From an uncultured Gammaproteobacteria bacterium (GTDB lineage Bacteria; Pseudomonadota; Gammaproteobacteria; Pseudomonadales; Porticoccaceae): a stretch of 64,000 nucleotides of DNA. A program made the translations under genes and the position numbers. Each line of letters begins with the position of its first letter. Position 1 is the stretch's first letter. Location of the stretch: contig CAJXQR010000010.1 in the NCBI GenBank assembly GCA_913058345.1, forward strand, positions 25,307 to 89,306, in the 5' to 3' direction. Under the pieces are notes generated by a model. It was not told the origin of the DNA, made no database searches, and saw only the letters and a program-made list of their open reading frames with translations. Of this stretch, positions 9,685-18,470 are shown piece after piece.

Positions 9685-10058
9685 AGTTTTCTCCTGATTA
9701 TTTATCGTTAACATCTATTCCATCGCATCACATGCTGACTTGCCTGGCCAAACGGCGGCAAACGCATGACGGCTTCTGATCTTAAACGATAATAGCCTTA
9801 ATGTTTGTCTATTTATTGCTTTTAGCAGCAGCTTTTTTCACTACAAAGTGTTCTGACCTGCTGTTCGATGGGTCACAAAAGGCGCTCACAGTAAGATTGA
9901 TAAGAATGATAATATTTGTTGTTATTATTCATGGAACAGGCCATCAAACAGCTCGACCTCACACTCTTCAGAGTCTATTGGAAGCTGAATAAGCCATTAA
10001 ATTATAAATAAAAAAACGTATCAGTAATGAAAACCAAATTAAACCATAAGGTATTACT
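9685..10058. other. Divergent intergenic region esterase / monooxygenase
   Basis: This 374-bp region is AT-rich near 9890-10050. It should contain both divergent promoters. An imperfect AT-rich dyad near 9906-9932 could bind a regulator. A 63-codon open frame at 9801-9992 begins with a hydrophobic stretch but has no ribosome binding site that I can see, so it is not called. Confidence 0.5.
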
Positions 10059-11606
10059 ATGACAGAGACAGCACTGGATCATGTACTTGATCTACCTTCA
10101 CAAACAACAAAACCCCTGATCGACTACGAGACCGTCATTATCGGCTCTGGTATTTGTGGCATCGGCGCCGGCATTCGTATGATTGAAGAAGGTCTCGGCG
10201 ATTTCGTCATTCTCGAAAAGGCCGATGATGTGGGCGGCACCTGGCGCGACAATACTTACCCTGGGCTCGCCGTCGACATCCCCTCCCTTAGCTATTCCTT
10301 TTCTTTTGAGCAAAACCCAAATTGGTCAAGTCTCTACGCCCCGGGCAAAGAAATGAAAGCTTACGTTGACCACTGTACACAAAAGTACGGCATTCGCCCT
10401 CACATGCGTTATAACGAAGACGTTACCGAGTCGACCTACGATGAGCTTAATAATGTATGGATTACACGCACACAGGCCGGTAACACCTACGTTTCCCGAT
10501 ATGTCGTCAGCGCCACAGGCTTTTTAACGCTACCTAAGCTACCCTTGATTGAAGGTATTGAAAAATTCGAAGGTAAAACCATTCACACTGGCCGCTGGGA
10601 TCATGATTACGACCTCAAAGGCAAACGTGTCGCGGTCATCGGTACCGGGGCCACTAGTATTCAGCTAGTGCCTGAAATAGCGGATAAAGTAAAATCTCTC
10701 AGTGTCTACCAACGCACTGCGATTTGGTTATTGCCGAAAAAAGAACTGCCTTTTGGCCCAAAATTGCAAAAAGCCTTTGCCAAGGTACCTGGTTTGCAGA
10801 ATCTTGCTCGCCAGCTAACCATTTTGTTTACCGATGTCGTAATGATTAACCTACTTATTTTTAATAAGTATTTTTCACCAGCCGGTAAAAAACTGCAGAA
10901 CATGTGTGTCAAACACATACGCGATCAAGTTGACGACCCTGTTACTCAGGAAGCCCTGATTCCAAAATATGATTTTGGTTGCAAACGACCCAGTTTTACC
11001 AGCCGGTTTTATCCGGTATTCAACCGCGATAACGCTGAGCTAGTGACCACACCCATTAGCGAAATTACTAAAGATGCCATAGTCACCAGCGATGGCACCG
11101 CACGTGAAATCGACACCCTGATTTGTGCCACTGGTTTTGAAGTTTTTCAGAAAGGCAGTGTGCCCACCTTTAAAGTAGAGGGCAAAAACGGTGTAGACTT
11201 AAGCGACTACTGGGAAGAAAACCGTTACCAGGCCTATGAAGGTTCAACGGTCCCCGGCTTTCCCAATTTCTTCCTGATGTTTGGGCCTTATAGTGTTTGT
11301 ACCGCTTCCTGGTTCGGTATGGTCGATACTCAGTCAAAACACCTGGTGCGCTGCATTAAGGCGGCCAAAAAGCGTGGTGGAAACTACATTGAAGTGAAGA
11401 AGTCTTCTAATGACCGCAACTTTGAAAAAGTTCAAAGCCGCACTCATTTGACCATTTTCAAATTCGGCGACTGCGCTAAATCAAACAGTTATTACTTTGA
11501 CCGCCACGGTGACAGCCCCACCATTCGTCCAACAATGGGCTTTATGCATTGGCTTGCGAGCCGCTTTAAAAGCATTGATAAAAACTATAATATTGACACC
11601 AAATAG
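10059..11606 (+). CDS. Flavin-containing Baeyer-Villiger-type monooxygenase
   Basis: This 515-aa FAD/NADPH monooxygenase has an N-terminal FAD motif GSGICG (residues 29-34) and the GTWRDNTYPG segment typical of class B flavin monooxygenases. It also has the Baeyer-Villiger fingerprint F-x-G-x3-H-x3-W at 170-180 and a second nucleotide motif GTGATS (195-200) for NADPH. Enzymes of this class insert oxygen next to a ketone to give esters or lactones. The physiological ketone is unknown; steroid, terpene or alkanone degradation are all possible. It is divergent from an esterase and followed by a strong terminator. Confidence 0.9.
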   Translation: MTETALDHVLDLPSQTTKPLIDYETVIIGSGICGIGAGIRMIEEGLGDFVILEKADDVGGTWRDNTYPGLAVDIPSLSYSFSFEQNPNWSSLYAPGKEMKAYVDHCTQKYGIRPHMRYNEDVTESTYDELNNVWITRTQAGNTYVSRYVVSATGFLTLPKLPLIEGIEKFEGKTIHTGRWDHDYDLKGKRVAVIGTGATSIQLVPEIADKVKSLSVYQRTAIWLLPKKELPFGPKLQKAFAKVPGLQNLARQLTILFTDVVMINLLIFNKYFSPAGKKLQNMCVKHIRDQVDDPVTQEALIPKYDFGCKRPSFTSRFYPVFNRDNAELVTTPISEITKDAIVTSDGTAREIDTLICATGFEVFQKGSVPTFKVEGKNGVDLSDYWEENRYQAYEGSTVPGFPNFFLMFGPYSVCTASWFGMVDTQSKHLVRCIKAAKKRGGNYIEVKKSSNDRNFEKVQSRTHLTIFKFGDCAKSNSYYFDRHGDSPTIRPTMGFMHWLASRFKSIDKNYNIDTK

Positions 11607-11631
11607 TCGTCTATTAAAAAACAGACGTCTA

Positions 11632-11674
11632 CCAAAAAACCGGCAACTATCTGATGTATTTGTCGGTTTTTTGG
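11632..11674 (+). terminator. Intrinsic terminator after the monooxygenase
   Basis: A 15-bp stem (11632-11646 with 11660-11674, one G-T wobble) has a 13-nt loop. It has A-rich and T-rich flanks and lies 25 bp after the stop codon. Confidence 0.8.
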
Positions 11675-12211
11675 CTCAAAAAACGTCCTTTTTTAGTATC
11701 ATTTTTCCTCTAAAAAAACCAATACAAAAAAACCACAATAAGATCAGGTGCAGCAAAACTCACTTACTCCTTCGCAACGACCCCATCACAACTCGTCGTC
11801 ACAGTTAGCACCACAGCAATCTCTCATGGGTGCATGAATTTTTTGCACTTATGCCAAAATCAGGGTAATTCACACCGTTCTCACCAACGATAGGCTTGAA
11901 TAGCTGAGACGAGTACTCATCTCGCGGCCGGCCCTTCTATGTTGCTGTTCACTCTGCACTCTGAGGTGATTGCAATGGTTCTTGTACTTTCTGACCTTCG
12001 CTTCGCGATTTTGGCTAAAATAATTTTATGAATTTACACAGGTTTCTCTATGGAAAGAGGGCTCCCATACTAACAAGAGATACTTAGGCTTGCGGAAACA
12101 CTTGAAACCACTACCAGTGAAAGTCTGTCGGCCCCTTCAGTCGCTATCGGGGATGTTTAAATCAATAAACCGTATCATGCACAGAAAGATGGATAAACCA
12201 GAGCCCCCTTA
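11675..12211. other. Long intergenic region before the ModC-like gene
   Basis: About 540 bp contain no supportable gene. A near-palindrome GAGACGAGTACTCATCTC lies near 11906-11923. I saw no tRNA, repeat or transposase remnant. The promoter of the downstream ATPase is expected here but was not recognised. Confidence 0.5.
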
Positions 12212-13306
12212 ATGAACAATGCCTTTTCCGCCAATCAACACATAGCCGCCTGTTTCAAGCTCAAGCGTAAGGAATTCCAATTAGAGGTCAGTTTTACAGC
12301 GCCTGGTAAAGGCGTCACTGCCTTATTTGGTCCGTCGGGCTCCGGCAAAACCACTCTGTTGCGCTGTATCGCTGGACTAGAAAAACCCGACTACGCCCAC
12401 TTTACCATCAACGGTCAGTGCTGGCATGACGAGAAGAAAAACCTCCACGTGCACCGTCGTCCCATTGCCTATGTGTTTCAAGAGCCCAGTCTCTTCCCCC
12501 ATCTCAATGTGCGCGAAAACATGCTCTATGGCTGGCGACGTACTCCCCGACAGCGGCGCAAATTACACCTTGATGATGTCTCTGCCTGGCTTGGACTGGA
12601 GGCCCTTCTCAAACGTAGGACTGATGAATTATCCGGTGGCCAGCGCCAACGTGTTGCTATTGCTCGAGCTTTACTCACAAGCCCAGAATTATTATTGATG
12701 GATGAACCACTGGCCAGTCTCGACACCAAGGGTAAAGCTGAGATTTTGCCCTACCTTGAAAGCCTCTGCCATCAGCTAAACCTCCCCGTACTCTTCGTCA
12801 GTCACTCACCCGAAGAAGTACAACAGCTGGCTGATCATTTAATTCTATTAGAGCAGGGTCATGTCATAGGCGCCGGTAAACTCAACAACCTGCTCACAGA
12901 TCCCCAGTTGCCAATCGCCCATTTTGAAAACGCCGCTGCTGTACTTGAAGCTAGAGTGGTCAGCCATGATAAGACATTCCATCTCACTACCCTGGCCTTT
13001 GACGGCGCTCAGGTCTCAGTCTCCTACAATGGCCTACCACTCGGCCACGAAGCTCGGTTGCGTATCTACGCTCGAGATGTCAGCCTGGCGTTAGTTCAAC
13101 CCCGACAAATCAGTATCAGTAATAGCTTTAACGTGCAGGTGCTGAGTATGGACCCCGACCGAGACCCCTCTCAATTACTCGTGCGTTGTGAAGTTGGCGG
13201 GCAGCATTTGCTATCGCGTATCACCCGTCGCTCCGCTCACCTCTTAAAAATAAATGTCGGCGACAAGCTCTACGCCCAGGTTAAAAGCGTCGCTCTAATG
13301 AAATAG
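12212..13306 (+). CDS. modC: ModC-type molybdate ABC transporter ATPase, solitary
   Basis: This 364-aa ABC ATPase has Walker A GPSGSGKT (residues 40-47), Q-loop in VFQEPSLFPH, signature LSGGQ (140-144), Walker B LLLMDEP, and H-loop VSHSPEE. The C-terminal 130 residues form a TOBE/Mop-like domain that in ModC binds oxyanion. The family fit to ModC is good, but no modA or modB is adjacent, which is unusual. It may serve a transporter encoded elsewhere. The next genes are DUF1538 membrane proteins about 190 bp downstream; there is no evidence that they are its permease. Confidence 0.78.
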   Translation: MNNAFSANQHIAACFKLKRKEFQLEVSFTAPGKGVTALFGPSGSGKTTLLRCIAGLEKPDYAHFTINGQCWHDEKKNLHVHRRPIAYVFQEPSLFPHLNVRENMLYGWRRTPRQRRKLHLDDVSAWLGLEALLKRRTDELSGGQRQRVAIARALLTSPELLLMDEPLASLDTKGKAEILPYLESLCHQLNLPVLFVSHSPEEVQQLADHLILLEQGHVIGAGKLNNLLTDPQLPIAHFENAAAVLEARVVSHDKTFHLTTLAFDGAQVSVSYNGLPLGHEARLRIYARDVSLALVQPRQISISNSFNVQVLSMDPDRDPSQLLVRCEVGGQHLLSRITRRSAHLLKINVGDKLYAQVKSVALMK

Positions 13307-13500
13307 GGCGGGGGGAAAGAAATGATACGATTCAACAAAAAACATCAAGTTAGGCTTCAGATCAATGCTTAAATACTCACTATCAGGCATCATCGTTTCT
13401 CATCAACAGCATTGATTGGCGACTACGATTCTGTCCATTAACACGGTTAAGAGACAGCATTTGCAGCGCCACCCAATCGCTTTAGACAGGGTTATGGCAC

Positions 13501-14238
13501 TTGAAAAATACGCTTTTAAAACTTTTAAGTGCCATGCTCGACAGCCTGCGCGATTTATTGCCCATTTTACTGGTCATCCTGTTTTTTCAATTCGTCGTCT
13601 TACAACAACCACTACCCAATGTTGGCCAACTGCTGCTCGGCGTGGTATTTGTCATTTTCGGGTTAACCTTTTTTATTCATGGCCTGGAGCAAGGTTTATT
13701 CCTAATTGGCGAATCCATGGCCCACGCATTTGCCCGCAAGGGCAGTGCCTTCTGGCTGTTGAGTTTTGCCTTTAGTTTAGGTTTTGGTACCACCGTAGCT
13801 GAACCGGCCTTGATTGCCGTCGCTCAGGAAGCCGCCGAAGCTGCTGCCACCGGACACATGATCGAATCGAACCCCGCCGCTAAAACCCAGTATGCCACCG
13901 GCTTGCGCTTTACTGTGGCCTTTGCGGTAGGCCTTGCCATTGTGCTCGGGGTGCTACGCATTCTCAAAGGCTGGCCCATTCAATGGCTAATCATTGCCGG
14001 CTATGTATTGGTCGTGATCATGACCTTCTTCGCCCCAGAGGAAATTATCGGTATCGCCTACGACTCTGGAGGTGTCACCACATCGACGATCACGGTGCCT
14101 CTAGTCACCGCTCTCGGCGTTGGGCTCGCTTCTTCAATTCAGGGCCGCAACCCAATGATTGATGGTTTTGGTCTGATTGCCTTCGCCTCCTTAACGCCGA
14201 TCATTTTTGTCATGGCCTACGGCATGATCATCACATGA
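13501..14238 (+). CDS. DUF1538 membrane protein, first copy
   Basis: This 245-aa multi-pass membrane protein of the DUF1538 family has several hydrophobic helices. It carries two striking polar motifs, [10 protein letters not shown] (94-103) and [14 protein letters not shown] (187-200). They lie in otherwise hydrophobic surroundings and may be re-entrant or substrate-binding loops. The start is a TTG at 13501 with AGGG upstream; an in-frame ATG at 13534 is possible. The function of the family is not known to me. It overlaps the second copy by 4 nt and heads a unit with P-II-like and CBS proteins, which suggests a transporter under metabolite control. Confidence 0.85.
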   Translation: MKNTLLKLLSAMLDSLRDLLPILLVILFFQFVVLQQPLPNVGQLLLGVVFVIFGLTFFIHGLEQGLFLIGESMAHAFARKGSAFWLLSFAFSLGFGTTVAEPALIAVAQEAAEAAATGHMIESNPAAKTQYATGLRFTVAFAVGLAIVLGVLRILKGWPIQWLIIAGYVLVVIMTFFAPEEIIGIAYDSGGVTTSTITVPLVTALGVGLASSIQGRNPMIDGFGLIAFASLTPIIFVMAYGMIIT

Positions 14239-15044
14239 ATATTGTCAGTGAGTTCGTCGACACTCTACTGAGCACTGTCATCGACGTCGTGCCCATTGCA
14301 ATCATTATCTTTGGCTTTCAGTTTTTTGTTATTCGCAAAAAGCCCGCCAATCTCGCTGAAATATTAAGCGGCTTTGTTTGGGTATTAATCGGCTTATCTT
14401 TCTTTTTACTGGGCCTACAATGGTGTCTTTTCCCTCTGGGACGCGTGATGGCTGAACAGCTCACCGACCCCTCTTTTATTCAAGCGGCACAAACCGGGCA
14501 AACCCTATTCACAGAGGTGAACTGGCGAGACTACTACTGGGTTTATTTTTTTGCCTTCAGCATTGGGTTTAGCACCACTATTGCCGAACCCTCACTGATG
14601 GCCGTTGCCATCAAAGCCAACGAAGTCAGCGGTGGTGCCATTGGCATCTGGGGGCTGCGCATTGCTGTAGCATTTGGCGTAGCCATTGGCATTTCCCTGG
14701 GTTGCTACCGCATTGTGGTCGGCGACCCCATCCATTGGTACATTATTGGCGGCTATATGATCGTTGTTTTACAAACAATGGCAGCACCAAAGCTTATCGT
14801 GCCTCTGGCCTACGATTCTGGTGGAGTGACTACGTCGACCGTCACTGTGCCATTGGTGGCCGCCTTGGGGCTGGGACTGTCGGAAAGCGTACCAGGTAGA
14901 AACCCATTAATTGACGGCTTTGGATTAATTGCCTTTGCCAGCCTGTTACCTATTATCTCGGTAATGGCCTATGCACAACTGTCTGAATTGAAGGCCAGAT
15001 TTGTTACCAAAGTCAACGAAACACAGTCTGAACGGAAGAAATAG
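14235..15044 (+). CDS. DUF1538 membrane protein, second copy
   Basis: This 269-aa paralogue of the preceding gene has the same helix layout and the same two motifs ([10 protein letters not shown] and [14 protein letters not shown]). The pair probably form one heterodimeric membrane unit, since the family is known both as tandem genes and as fusions. ATG 14235 overlaps the upstream TGA, which indicates translational coupling. A P-II-like gene starts 36 bp downstream. The transported substrate, if any, cannot be read from the sequence. Confidence 0.85.
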   Translation: MNIVSEFVDTLLSTVIDVVPIAIIIFGFQFFVIRKKPANLAEILSGFVWVLIGLSFFLLGLQWCLFPLGRVMAEQLTDPSFIQAAQTGQTLFTEVNWRDYYWVYFFAFSIGFSTTIAEPSLMAVAIKANEVSGGAIGIWGLRIAVAFGVAIGISLGCYRIVVGDPIHWYIIGGYMIVVLQTMAAPKLIVPLAYDSGGVTTSTVTVPLVAALGLGLSESVPGRNPLIDGFGLIAFASLLPIISVMAYAQLSELKARFVTKVNETQSERKK

Positions 15045-15080
15045 AATCCTATATTGATATCAACTGCTGAGGTCAAAAAA

Positions 15081-15431
15081 ATGCACTTTAAAATGATTAC
15101 TGTTTTTGTAGAAGGCGAGAAAACAGATGCTGTAATGACGGCTGCACGTGAGGCGGGAGCCACCGGTGCAACCGTGATCAGCAATGCGCGGGGCGAGGGT
15201 CTGAAAAAAAATACAACTTTTTTCGGCTTGTCTTTGGCAACTCAGCGAGATGTTATTTTACTACTCGTTGAAGAACACCTCAGTCGTCATATTCTTGAAG
15301 AAATTGGCCGAGTTGGTGAATTTGATGACAAGCCTGGTACTGGTATCGCCGTACAAAGCGATGTTGAGGATGCCATCGGCGTCGCCCACCAGGCAAAAGA
15401 AATTAGCCAATCCGTAGAGGAGCTCCTGTGA
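15081..15431 (+). CDS. P-II-like signalling protein
   Basis: This 116-aa protein has the ferredoxin-like P-II fold pattern: MITVFVEGEKTDAV, then a GATGATVISNARGEG T-loop-like region, then VEEHLSRHILEEI and GTGIAVQSDVEDAIGV. P-II proteins bind ATP/ADP and metabolites and control transporters by direct contact. I chose ATG 15081 because GAGG lies 8 nt upstream. It lacks the classical GlnB uridylylation segment, so it is a P-II-related protein rather than GlnB/GlnK. It overlaps the CBS gene by 4 nt. Its likely partners are the adjacent DUF1538 proteins. Confidence 0.82.
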   Translation: MHFKMITVFVEGEKTDAVMTAAREAGATGATVISNARGEGLKKNTTFFGLSLATQRDVILLLVEEHLSRHILEEIGRVGEFDDKPGTGIAVQSDVEDAIGVAHQAKEISQSVEELL

Positions 15432-15835
15432 AACATAAAAAAACAATTGTCGTCCGCGACATCATGCACGACAGGCATCTGGAACTTGATGGCATCGCTA
15501 CCATCAAACAGGCCCTCGATGCGATGAAAGCGGCCAGTGTCGAAGTGGTAATCGTCAACAAACGCTACCCCCACGACGCTCTAGGTATTCTTCTGCTGTC
15601 AGATATTGTCAAAAAAGTGCTAGCCAAGGGTAAAGCCCCCGAGCGGGTGAATGTTTATGAGATCATGTCTAAGCCCGTCATTACCGTCGAACCAGAGCTG
15701 GATGTCCGCCATTGCGCTCGACTCTTTAGCCGCTTTGGCCTGTCGAATGCCCCTGTTGTAGCCGCTGGTCAGGTACTCGGCATCGTCAGCTATAGTGAAC
15801 TAGTATTTGATGGTCTTTGTGAACTGGTTGATTAA
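15428..15835 (+). CDS. CBS-domain pair protein
   Basis: This 135-aa protein consists of two CBS motifs. The first (about residues 10-60) has IMHDRHLELDGIATIKQAL and the second (about 75-130) has IMSKPVITVEPELDV. CBS pairs bind adenine nucleotides and act as regulatory modules. The start is GTG overlapping the P-II-like stop. As the last gene of the DUF1538 unit it probably senses energy state for the membrane proteins; that is inference from context. Confidence 0.88.
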   Translation: MKHKKTIVVRDIMHDRHLELDGIATIKQALDAMKAASVEVVIVNKRYPHDALGILLLSDIVKKVLAKGKAPERVNVYEIMSKPVITVEPELDVRHCARLFSRFGLSNAPVVAAGQVLGIVSYSELVFDGLCELVD

Positions 15836-15851
15836 ACGCAAATCTGCTTAA

Positions 15852-15890
15852 CTCACGGCTTTCGCATTGGCAATAATCGCCGTGAGGCGC
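15852..15890 (+). terminator. Probable terminator of the DUF1538 operon
   Basis: An 8-bp stem CTCACGGC/GCCGTGAG (15852-15859 with 15879-15886) is followed by GCGCGCTTTT. It lies 16 bp after the CBS gene stop. Confidence 0.6.
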
Positions 15891-15990
15891 GCTTTTCCTT
15901 AACCCCTTATTGCCGATAGCCAGCTACTACAACGCGATGTGCAATAAGCTTAGCTATTCAGCACGCGTTCATAAGCTTTGCAGGGACGAC

Positions 15991-16449
15991 TTACCCATCA
16001 TTAACCTTGCGCGTTAAGTGTAAAAAAACTCCCAGCGAGATGAGCAGAAGAGCCGTACTTGTGATTATTGCCACGGGGTAATAGAGGTTGCCAGCGAGCT
16101 CTAACTGACTATATTTAATTACCATAATAAGCCCCTCTAAAGACAGCGCGATGCATACTGTTCCAATAAATCTTGGAATAGTTCTTCTTAAACTGGCCAC
16201 GACATCTTCATTTTCTTCTTTCCTTGAGTATTCTTTGTTAACCACTAGCGCGAGTTCGAAAACAGCTAGCGCTATAATCCCTGTATTAATTCCGTCCAGG
16301 AATATTTGCATGACATCTTCGCCTGCAAGAATACCAATAACAATTGTTTCACCAAGCAAGAAGATAAGCGCCAGAGCGGTGCCAAAGAAAATAAATGTAA
16401 ATAACTTTGCCACCAAAAAGCGCATTATATAACTGATATCTTTATGCAT
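15991..16449 (-). CDS. Small four-helix membrane protein, unknown
   Basis: This 152-aa hydrophobic protein has about four membrane helices, roughly residues 10-33, 45-65, 90-110 and 120-142, with a charged loop NKEYSRKEENED in the middle. I do not recognise a named family. I chose ATG 16449 because GAGGAG lies 6-7 nt upstream; an in-frame start at 16485 is less likely. It is convergent with the DUF1538 operon and appears monocistronic. Its function is unknown. Confidence 0.7.
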   Translation of the reverse strand: MHKDISYIMRFLVAKLFTFIFFGTALALIFLLGETIVIGILAGEDVMQIFLDGINTGIIALAVFELALVVNKEYSRKEENEDVVASLRRTIPRFIGTVCIALSLEGLIMVIKYSQLELAGNLYYPVAIITSTALLLISLGVFLHLTRKVNDG

Positions 16450-16923
16450 CTTATACTCCTCTATGACGCGTAACGAGGCTGGCAACGCTCGATCTTGCGC
16501 AATATAAAAAACGCCGGTATTAACGGATACATGGGCCTGATTATCGTATCTATTCAGAACCTAGGGCAGATTATTATTCGACGGGCTAGATTCATTACTC
16601 AGTGATATCATTTCGTCCGATCGAGCAACAAGCATTTAATGGTGCAATATTATTCTTCCAGGTATCATCAACAGAGGTCACTTGAGTTTTATAAGAGACT
16701 ATAGAAGGACCCTAAGCATGAAAATTTATTTTTCCGCGTGTAACGCTGTATTGAATAAACAGGGCTAGTAATATTTGAGCTTTCCGCTCGTCGTCTACGT
16801 GAAGAGACAAGAGAGCATGCCACAAGATGCAGCAATGCCCACCTCTATGAGAAATGATGGCGGCAGGTCTCCAACCACAGACTTGCCCCTGTCCACCAAA
16901 ACTCTCACTCTAAAACCCGACGC
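16450..16923. other. Intergenic region upstream of the membrane protein
   Basis: These 474 bp have no convincing gene. A 16-codon frame starting at the ATG at 16718 has AGAAGGA upstream but is too short to call. An open frame at 16775-16984 runs into dcd on the other strand and looks spurious. The promoter for the minus-strand membrane protein is expected here. Confidence 0.5.
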
Positions 16924-17496
16924 TCAAGCCTTGGGCAAAGTCACCCCTTGCTGGCCCTGGTATTTGCCGCCTCTATCTTTGTAAGACGTTTCGCAAATTT
17001 CATCCGACTCAAAAAACAACATTTGGGCAACACCTTCGTTGGCATAAATTTTCGCAGGCAGGCTTGTGGTATTGGAAAACTCCAGTGTCACATGACCCTC
17101 CCACTCCGGCTCTAGGGGCGTAACATTGACGATAATGCCGCAACGCGCATAGGTCGACTTACCCAAACAAATCGTCAATACACTGCGCGGAATGCGGAAG
17201 TATTCCACCGTACGTGCCAGAGCAAAGGAGTTGGGCGGAATAATACAGCTATCGGATTGAATATCGACAAAACTCTTTGGATCAAAGTTTTTAGGGTCCA
17301 CTGTGGCGGAATGGACATTGGTGAAAATCTTAAACTCATCAGCACAGCGCACGTCATAACCGTAGCTCGAGACCCCGTAGGAAATTACCCGTTCGCCATC
17401 GGGGTCGGGGTGGCGCACCTGTTGATTTTCAAAGGGCTCGATCATGCCGTGGTCTTCGGCCATACGACGGATCCAGCGATCTGACTTAATACTCAT
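16924..17496 (-). CDS. dcd: dCTP deaminase
   Basis: This 190-aa dCTP deaminase makes dUTP for thymidylate synthesis. It shows the family segments SYGYDVRC, the GKSTYAR catalytic/binding region, the [18 protein letters not shown] motif with the catalytic Glu, and the C-terminal [12 protein letters not shown]. The length is normal. It lies 58 bp downstream of apbC on the same strand, an arrangement common in pseudomonads. Confidence 0.97.
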   Translation of the reverse strand: MSIKSDRWIRRMAEDHGMIEPFENQQVRHPDPDGERVISYGVSSYGYDVRCADEFKIFTNVHSATVDPKNFDPKSFVDIQSDSCIIPPNSFALARTVEYFRIPRSVLTICLGKSTYARCGIIVNVTPLEPEWEGHVTLEFSNTTSLPAKIYANEGVAQMLFFESDEICETSYKDRGGKYQGQQGVTLPKA

Positions 17497-17554
17497 AACA
17501 ACTCCTAATGACTAAAACACCGTCGGGGCGGCTGCGAATTAACGTCGGGGCGAT

Positions 17555-18394
17555 TTAATCTTCGACGGTAATGGTCGGCGCGGTGACGGACGTTTCAGCT
17601 AACGCCGCCATTAAACCCTTGGCGATATTGCGGTAGTGGGCGGTAATCGTGCCCTCGGGGTCAGCGGCCACAATCGGCTTGCCCTTATCACCCTCTTCGC
17701 GAATACGTTTATCCAGAGGCAGGGAACCGAGCAGCGTAGTTTGGTATTCCTCGGCGATACTTTCGCCACCACCTTCACCAAATATCGACTCGGTGTGACC
17801 GCAGGCACTGCAGATATGCAAGCCCATATTTTCAACCACGCCAAGTACTGGAATACTGACTTTGCGAAACATCTCGATACCCTTGCGCGCATCGAGCAGG
17901 GCGATATCTTGTGGCGTGGTCACAATAACGGCACCCGATACCTGGGCCTTCTGCGACAGGGTCAATTGAATATCACCAGTGCCAGGGGGCATATCGACCA
18001 CTAATACATCGAGCTCTCCCCACAGGGTTTGCGTCATCATCTGCACCAGAGCACTACCAGCCATGGGGCCACGCCACACCATCGGCGTGGCGTCAGTGGT
18101 CAGGTAAGCCATCGACATGGAACGCAAGCCATGAGCCTCAATAGGCACAAAGGCATTGCCATTGACCACTTTAGGCTGCCGAGAGTCGTCGACACCGAGC
18201 ATTTTTGCCAAACTGGGGCCGTAAATATCAGCATCGAGAATACCGATAGCAAGACCTTGATCCTTCAGTGCTAACGCCAGGTTAACCGCCGTTGTGGATT
18301 TACCGACACCACCCTTCCCCGATGCGACGGCAACCACATATTTCACCTTACCCAAACCACTCTCTTGAACTGCTTCTGCCATGTTTTTGTTCAC
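17555..18394 (-). CDS. apbC: Iron-sulfur cluster carrier ApbC / Mrp
   Basis: This 279-aa P-loop ATPase of the Mrp/NBP35 family delivers Fe-S clusters to apoproteins. It has the deviant Walker A GKGGVGKS (26-33), the IYGPS and WRGP segments, DMPPGTGD, and the C-x2-C motif CSAC used to hold a bridging cluster. It lacks the N-terminal MIP18/DUF59 domain of longer Mrp proteins. A free-standing MIP18-type protein (sufT) occurs at 33.8 kb. The start is GTG 18394, with an ATG four codons in. It is divergent from metG. Confidence 0.93.
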   Translation of the reverse strand: MNKNMAEAVQESGLGKVKYVVAVASGKGGVGKSTTAVNLALALKDQGLAIGILDADIYGPSLAKMLGVDDSRQPKVVNGNAFVPIEAHGLRSMSMAYLTTDATPMVWRGPMAGSALVQMMTQTLWGELDVLVVDMPPGTGDIQLTLSQKAQVSGAVIVTTPQDIALLDARKGIEMFRKVSIPVLGVVENMGLHICSACGHTESIFGEGGGESIAEEYQTTLLGSLPLDKRIREEGDKGKPIVAADPEGTITAHYRNIAKGLMAALAETSVTAPTITVED

Positions 18395-18470
18395 CTGCGT
18401 TAATGAAAACTAAAGCGAAAGCCGCTATAGTTGCGGCCCTTTGCCAAACTCTAAAAAGCTACTTATCCCC

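Noticed and set aside
9901..9935. Fur-box-like AT-rich sequence before the monooxygenase
   Set aside because: Only partial GATAAT hexamers with wrong spacing; AT-rich sequence alone explains the resemblance.
9801..9992. 63-codon frame with a hydrophobic start
   Set aside because: No ribosome binding site and no family resemblance; it lies in a divergent promoter region.
16775..16984. 69-codon plus-strand frame running into dcd
   Set aside because: Antisense overlap with a certain gene and no motif.
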